A DNA stretch of 64,000 bases from Fulvitalea axinellae (GTDB lineage Bacteria > Bacteroidota > Bacteroidia > Cytophagales > Cyclobacteriaceae), in assembly GCF_036492835.1 (NCBI RefSeq), contig NZ_AP025314.1, positions 2,398,010 to 2,462,009 of the forward strand, in the 5' to 3' direction. Of the stretch, positions 60,729 to 64,000 are shown piece by piece; the first letter of the stretch is position 1, and the number at the start of each line of letters is the position of its first letter. The notes beneath the pieces were generated by a model. The model made no database searches. It was not told the DNA's origin and worked only from the letters and a program-made list of their open reading frames with translations. The position numbers were made by a program, and so were the translations under genes.

Positions 60729-62123
60729 CTATTTCGATTTATGAAAAATAATAAGTCCTACCGAGACACAAGTTAAGGCCATTAAACCCATAATAATTGG
60801 GTACCAAGGTTTTAGATTTTCGTTTACTGAATCTAATGGAATAAACCCGACCAAAAGGCATAAAGTAATGACAGCCAATCCACAAAAAGAGACAATCCAG
60901 ATCCCGATGTTTCCAAATGGAATTCTGTAGGGACGTACTTGGTCCTTATGTGTGTAACGGAGCTTGATAGCAGTTAAAAATAAAAGGATATACATTAGGG
61001 CGTAGAGGATAACCGCTAACGAAGTCAACCAGAAGAATGCGGTGTTAACATCGTTTAACAATAATACGGCGATGCTGATTACGCTAAGGACAATCGCTTG
61101 AAAAATTAATAGCCTTTTCGGTACATCATATTTGTTGTCTTTTTTAAAGAATGAGAAAAAATCACCCCTTTCTGACGCTTGATGAAGACCGTCGGCTGGT
61201 CCAATAACCCATGTGCTAACTTGGCCTGCCGTGCCGAAAGCCACTAGTCCGGCGATCCAAGGCGTGATGAAACCAAGTTGGTGTTTTTTTAAGTAAAGTT
61301 CGAAAATTTGCATAACACCGGCCGATTCACTAATCTGATCTTGTGGTATTTTGATAGCAATAGACAAAGCGCCTAGCAAGGTGGAAATAAAGACCAGCAA
61401 AACAGCGCTGAATATGGCTTTAGGATAAGATTTTGACGGGTTTGGAATTAGGTTTGCGTCGTTGGCAGAAACTTCAATACCTACATACCCGAAGATAAAT
61501 CCCATAAGCATAACTAATCGGTTTTGTTCCCCAAGATTCGGCAATAGGTTTTCCGTTGAAATACGGGTATTCATTACGATTTCTTTGGTAGTCCAGAAAT
61601 CATAAACTCCAAATGAGATTAATAAAATCGTGGGGAAAATCACGCCAATGATTAAGGCCCACGAGCTGATCTTTGTGGAAATATTTGTTCCGAAAAAATT
61701 ATCGACAGTTAATATCCAATACACAGCTACAATAGAAAAGAAGATAAACCATGGATTATTGGCCAAACTCTGGTCAACAATATAAGCGATGGTAGTTCCG
61801 ATATAGGCAAGAATAGAGGCCATACCGAACATACTTTGCAACCATTGAAGCCATGTGGCCATAAAGCCTATCCGGTCCCCGAAACCGATACGTACCCAAT
61901 GAAAAACACCCTCGGCTTTTGGCCAGCCTGTCGCTAATTCCGCGGATACCAAGGCTACGGGAATTAAGAAGAAAAAAGCTGTAAGGATATTAAAGAAAAA
62001 CATTTGCATACCTGTGATGGCCATCATTGGCATGTTCCGTAGAGTCATAAATAGGGCGGCGGTTACAAACGTTAGTCTTAGTGTTGATATCTGTTTCACG
62101 GTTTTGGGTTGGTTTTTTGCCAA
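60729..62123 (-). CDS. APC-superfamily amino-acid permease (glutamate/GABA antiporter-like)
   Basis: A protein of 464 residues with about 12 transmembrane helices. Helix 1 is NMPMMAITGMQMFFFNIL and the region MGFIFGYVGIEVSANDANLIPNP matches the helix-6 signature of the glutamate:GABA antiporter group (GadC/YjeM-like), which has FxGxExxA followed by a conserved asparagine and proline. It would exchange or import an amino acid across the inner membrane. No decarboxylase gene lies nearby in the window, so an acid-resistance role is not supported. It is transcribed away from the alpha-2-macroglobulin remnant. Confidence 0.85.
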   Translation of the reverse strand: MAKNQPKTVKQISTLRLTFVTAALFMTLRNMPMMAITGMQMFFFNILTAFFFLIPVALVSAELATGWPKAEGVFHWVRIGFGDRIGFMATWLQWLQSMFGMASILAYIGTTIAYIVDQSLANNPWFIFFSIVAVYWILTVDNFFGTNISTKISSWALIIGVIFPTILLISFGVYDFWTTKEIVMNTRISTENLLPNLGEQNRLVMLMGFIFGYVGIEVSANDANLIPNPSKSYPKAIFSAVLLVFISTLLGALSIAIKIPQDQISESAGVMQIFELYLKKHQLGFITPWIAGLVAFGTAGQVSTWVIGPADGLHQASERGDFFSFFKKDNKYDVPKRLLIFQAIVLSVISIAVLLLNDVNTAFFWLTSLAVILYALMYILLFLTAIKLRYTHKDQVRPYRIPFGNIGIWIVSFCGLAVITLCLLVGFIPLDSVNENLKPWYPIIMGLMALTCVSVGLIIFHKSK

Positions 62124-62272
62124 GCTTATTATCCGCGAATATTAGTCCATGAATTTTTCAAAAACCGATTAACTTAATGAATTTAATGGTGAGCGTGTTT
62201 TTTTAGTTATTTTTTATTGGGTATTAATTCAAATTTTAAGTTTTGAACTTATTAATAAGCCTTTCTTTTTCT

Positions 62273-62323
62273 ATAACTGAACTTTCGCTCTCCCAAATGC
62301 AGGGAGAGCGAAAGTTCAGTTAT
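62273..62323. repeat. Perfect palindrome derived from the IS4-like element end
   Basis: Two perfectly complementary 22-base arms (62273-62294 and 62302-62323) enclose the loop AAATGCA. Read on the minus strand, the 36 bases from ACTGAACTTTCGCTCTCCC onward are identical to the left end of the IS at 5724-5759, but here the second arm continues into another full terminal sequence (AAAGTTCAGT) rather than the IS interior. It is not flanked by a matching target duplication. It may be a solo IS end or scar, a minimal non-autonomous element, or a hairpin repeat mobilised by the IS transposase. Confidence 0.75.
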
Positions 62324-62605
62324 TATGAAAAGAAAGGAGTAAATGGGCTGGAATCCCATAGAGAATATCATAAAGAGAAGAAGGTCAACGTATTCTTTGA
62401 AAATATGCCAGAGGGAGAACATAAAATCGAATTTGTACTCGTTCCCCGTTATACAGGTTCGTATACTATTAATCCGGCAAAAGCCTCGCTAATGTACTCT
62501 CCAGATCAATTTGGAAATAATGAATTAAGAAAAATTGAATGCGTGGAAGTTCGGAAACAGTTAAGTCAGGTTAAAGAGAGGGGGAAACAACAGGTTACCT
62601 TTTGA
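62315..62605 (+). pseudogene. 3' remnant of an alpha-2-macroglobulin family gene
   Basis: Only about 95 residues remain: SYYEKKGVNGLESHREY, VNVFFENMPEGEHKIEFVLV, then YTGSYTINPAKASLMYSPD. This is the tail pattern of bacterial alpha-2-macroglobulins, where a FFxxLPxGxHxxxY segment and a final MYAPE precede the stop. Full-length proteins have roughly 1500-2000 residues and trap foreign proteases in the periplasm. Immediately upstream lies the IS-derived palindrome, through which the frame runs open to a TTG at 62243 without ribosome-binding site or signal peptide. I read it as a deletion product that is not functional. Confidence 0.6.
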
Positions 62606-62635
62606 TCGATTTTGTTATAGGACTTATGTTTATAT

Positions 62636-62670
62636 CAAAGAGGTCGCTTTAAAGAAAGTGACCTCTTTAG
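62636..62670. terminator. Hairpin terminator between converging genes
   Basis: Stem AAGAGGTCGCTTT / AAAGTGACCTCTT with few unpaired bases lies between the alpha-2-macroglobulin remnant and the stop of the minus-strand sulfatase. It could serve both directions. Confidence 0.7.
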
Positions 62671-62689
62671 TTGAAGCGTTTGTGGGGAG

Positions 62690-64000
62690 TTAAATAGTCC
62701 GCGAATATCCTTGGGTTTTAATCTGTTCCAGTTTCGATTTCATTTCCTGGATTTTTTCCGGATGTTGGGCACTAAGTTCCTCTTGCTCGTATAGGTCTTT
62801 TTTTAGGTTATAGAGCTGTTGGTCGGGAGTGTTGTTTTGTGTCCAGCCACCAGAGCCTTGACCGTCGATGTACTTCCAATCGCCGTGGCGCAGGGCGAAT
62901 TGCCCGCGGGCGGAATGGTTGACAAGATATTCCCTGACAGGTTTGTCGAAGTTTTCGTTGGTGATTGCGGGCCAGAAACTGAAACTGTCTTCGCCCATGT
63001 CTTTCGGTAATTTTACTTGGAGCATCTCAGCGCAAGTAGCCATTAAGTCCAATTGGCCGATCATGTGGGGATAGACTCTTGATTTTTTAATTTTTCCAGG
63101 CCAGCGGACTATAAACGGAATACGGTGTCCGCCTTCGTAAATATCCCTTTTTTCACCATAAAGGCCGGCGTTGGTATAGTGCCCCTTTAATTCGATAATA
63201 TTCGGTTTGTTTTTGCCACGGTGTTTTTGTGCGCCATTGTCGCTGGAAAGGATTACCATCGTATTGTCATCGATTCCTTTTTCTTTTAGCTTAGCCAAAA
63301 CGTTCTGTACCAATTCGTCAACGTTCAATACGAAATCGCCGTAAATACCGGCTTGTGATTTTCCGCGCATATTATCGGTAGGCACATACGGCGTGTGCGG
63401 AGCGGTAAGCGGGAGGTAAAGAAAAAACGGTTTCTTATTTCCGGATTTTTCTTCGATATAGCTTACGGCCCTTCGACTTAAATCGGGAATGATTTCCTTG
63501 AATTCAAAAGATTTCGATTTAATCCCGGGCCGGGCAAACATTCCTTCTTGTCCTTCGAAATGTTCAAACTCTTGGTCTGCCACATATTTGTTTTCGATAA
63601 AACAATATGGAGCCATATCAAGAGAGCCGACATGCCAGTAAGCGTAACCGAATCCGTGTTCTTCCGGCCCGCCGCTTACGGGTTTTGAGAAATCCACCTC
63701 ATTCTTGCCAAACCTGTCTCCGACTTTCATATTTCGGGCCTGTATTTCGGTTTCGTATTCGTCTTTTACCCCCCATTTTGCGCCGAGGTGCCATTTGCCT
63801 ATCATTGCGGTTTCGTAGCCGTTATCGTGCAGGAGGGAGGCTACGGTTTTTCTTCCTTTTTCAAGCATAGGGAACGAATAACCGCCTAATACGCCCCGTT
63901 TTTTTGATGTTCGCCAATTATACCGCCCAGTAAGCAAGCTATAACGCGAGGGCGTACAAACCGCTGCGGATGAATGCGCGTCGGCGAAATATAGGCCTTC
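62690..64000 (-). CDS. Sulfatase (family S1, cysteine type), 5' end outside window
   Basis: The frame is open to the right edge, so the true start lies beyond 64000; the TTG at 63937 is internal. Reading in from the edge gives EGLYFADAHSSAAVCTPSRY, so the formylglycine motif CTPSR is encoded at 63944-63958. GKWHLGAKWG, LYLPLTAPHTPYVPT, ILSSDNGAQKHRG and RHGDWKYIDGQG are further sulfatase segments, the last typical of the C-terminal subdomain. At least 437 residues are present and the C-terminus is complete (KTQGYSRTI). It is distinct from the two sulfatases at 27-30 kb and not in their operon. It probably removes sulfate from a glycan in the periplasm. Confidence 0.88.
   Translation of the reverse strand, partial: EGLYFADAHSSAAVCTPSRYSLLTGRYNWRTSKKRGVLGGYSFPMLEKGRKTVASLLHDNGYETAMIGKWHLGAKWGVKDEYETEIQARNMKVGDRFGKNEVDFSKPVSGGPEEHGFGYAYWHVGSLDMAPYCFIENKYVADQEFEHFEGQEGMFARPGIKSKSFEFKEIIPDLSRRAVSYIEEKSGNKKPFFLYLPLTAPHTPYVPTDNMRGKSQAGIYGDFVLNVDELVQNVLAKLKEKGIDDNTMVILSSDNGAQKHRGKNKPNIIELKGHYTNAGLYGEKRDIYEGGHRIPFIVRWPGKIKKSRVYPHMIGQLDLMATCAEMLQVKLPKDMGEDSFSFWPAITNENFDKPVREYLVNHSARGQFALRHGDWKYIDGQGSGGWTQNNTPDQQLYNLKKDLYEQEELSAQHPEKIQEMKSKLEQIKTQGYSRTI

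Noticed and set aside
1..64000. tRNA, rRNA, prophage or contractile-injection structural genes
   Set aside because: I looked for cloverleaf arms, rRNA-like segments, integrases, sheath and baseplate genes and saw none. The cargo-like genes therefore have no machinery partner inside this window.

Overview
The window looks like a chromosomal segment of a marine-type, polysaccharide-degrading member of the Bacteroidota (Cytophagia/Flammeovirga-like rather than gut Bacteroides). The evidence is: two SusC/SusD pairs, a hybrid two-component system (HTCS), an ECF sigma factor, three sulfatases, lipoproteins with Bacteroidota-style lipoboxes, a TTG-N19-TAnnTTTG promoter, and two giant surface proteins that end in type IX secretion (T9SS) sorting domains. 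No rRNA, tRNA or CRISPR array was seen. Both window edges cut genes: a GH85-like glycosidase on the left and a sulfatase on the right.

Layout. 1-4.2 kb: C-terminal part of a secreted GH85-type endo-beta-N-acetylglucosaminidase with LamG, PKD and ricin-like modules. 4.5-7 kb: a membrane protein and a complete IS4-like insertion sequence. 6.9-14.7 kb: an accessory block of three unrelated, cargo-like proteins that share the same kind of N-terminal leader (Met-Phe, a few residues, then a basic run), mixed with two lipoproteins. 14.8-26.1 kb (minus strand): a polysaccharide utilisation locus (PUL) read as HTCS, SusC, SusD, GH18 lipoprotein. 26.6-42.7 kb (plus strand): a second PUL of ECF sigma factor, two sulfatases, a very large NPCBM/hydrazine-synthase-alpha-like/cytochrome/FGE-fold fusion, a GH2 beta-galactosidase, SusC and SusD. 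43.1-49.8 kb: an RND efflux operon whose TolC-like protein carries an extra periplasmic-binding-like domain. 49.9-51.0 kb: an IS630-family element with an A7 frameshift site. 51-60.7 kb: phosphoesterase, outer-membrane protein, beta-helix protein, a 1794-residue repeat adhesin and a CarboxypepD_reg-like protein. 60.7-64 kb: an APC amino-acid transporter, the 3' remnant of an alpha-2-macroglobulin gene joined to a perfect palindrome made from the end of the 5.7-kb IS, and a third sulfatase.

How it fits together. The minus-strand PUL would sense, import and hydrolyse a GlcNAc-containing glycan (GH18, possibly with GH85 upstream). The plus-strand PUL would desulfate and cut a sulfated galactose-containing glycan (sulfatases plus GH2), imported by its own SusCD pair and probably controlled by the ECF sigma factor that overlaps the first sulfatase gene. 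A sulfated, galactose- and GlcNAc-bearing host or algal glycan would suit both loci, but the substrate is inference.

The most unusual parts are (i) the 6.9-14.7 kb cluster, which resembles cargo of a contractile injection or other leader-dependent secretion system and includes what looks like a zinc-peptidase toxin domain with its zinc ligands lost, (ii) the diheme/FGE-fold fusion, whose FGE domain lacks the catalytic cysteines although it sits beside cysteine-type sulfatases, and (iii) the IS-end palindrome that replaces almost all of an alpha-2-macroglobulin gene. All functional calls rest on reading the sequence; no database search was possible.
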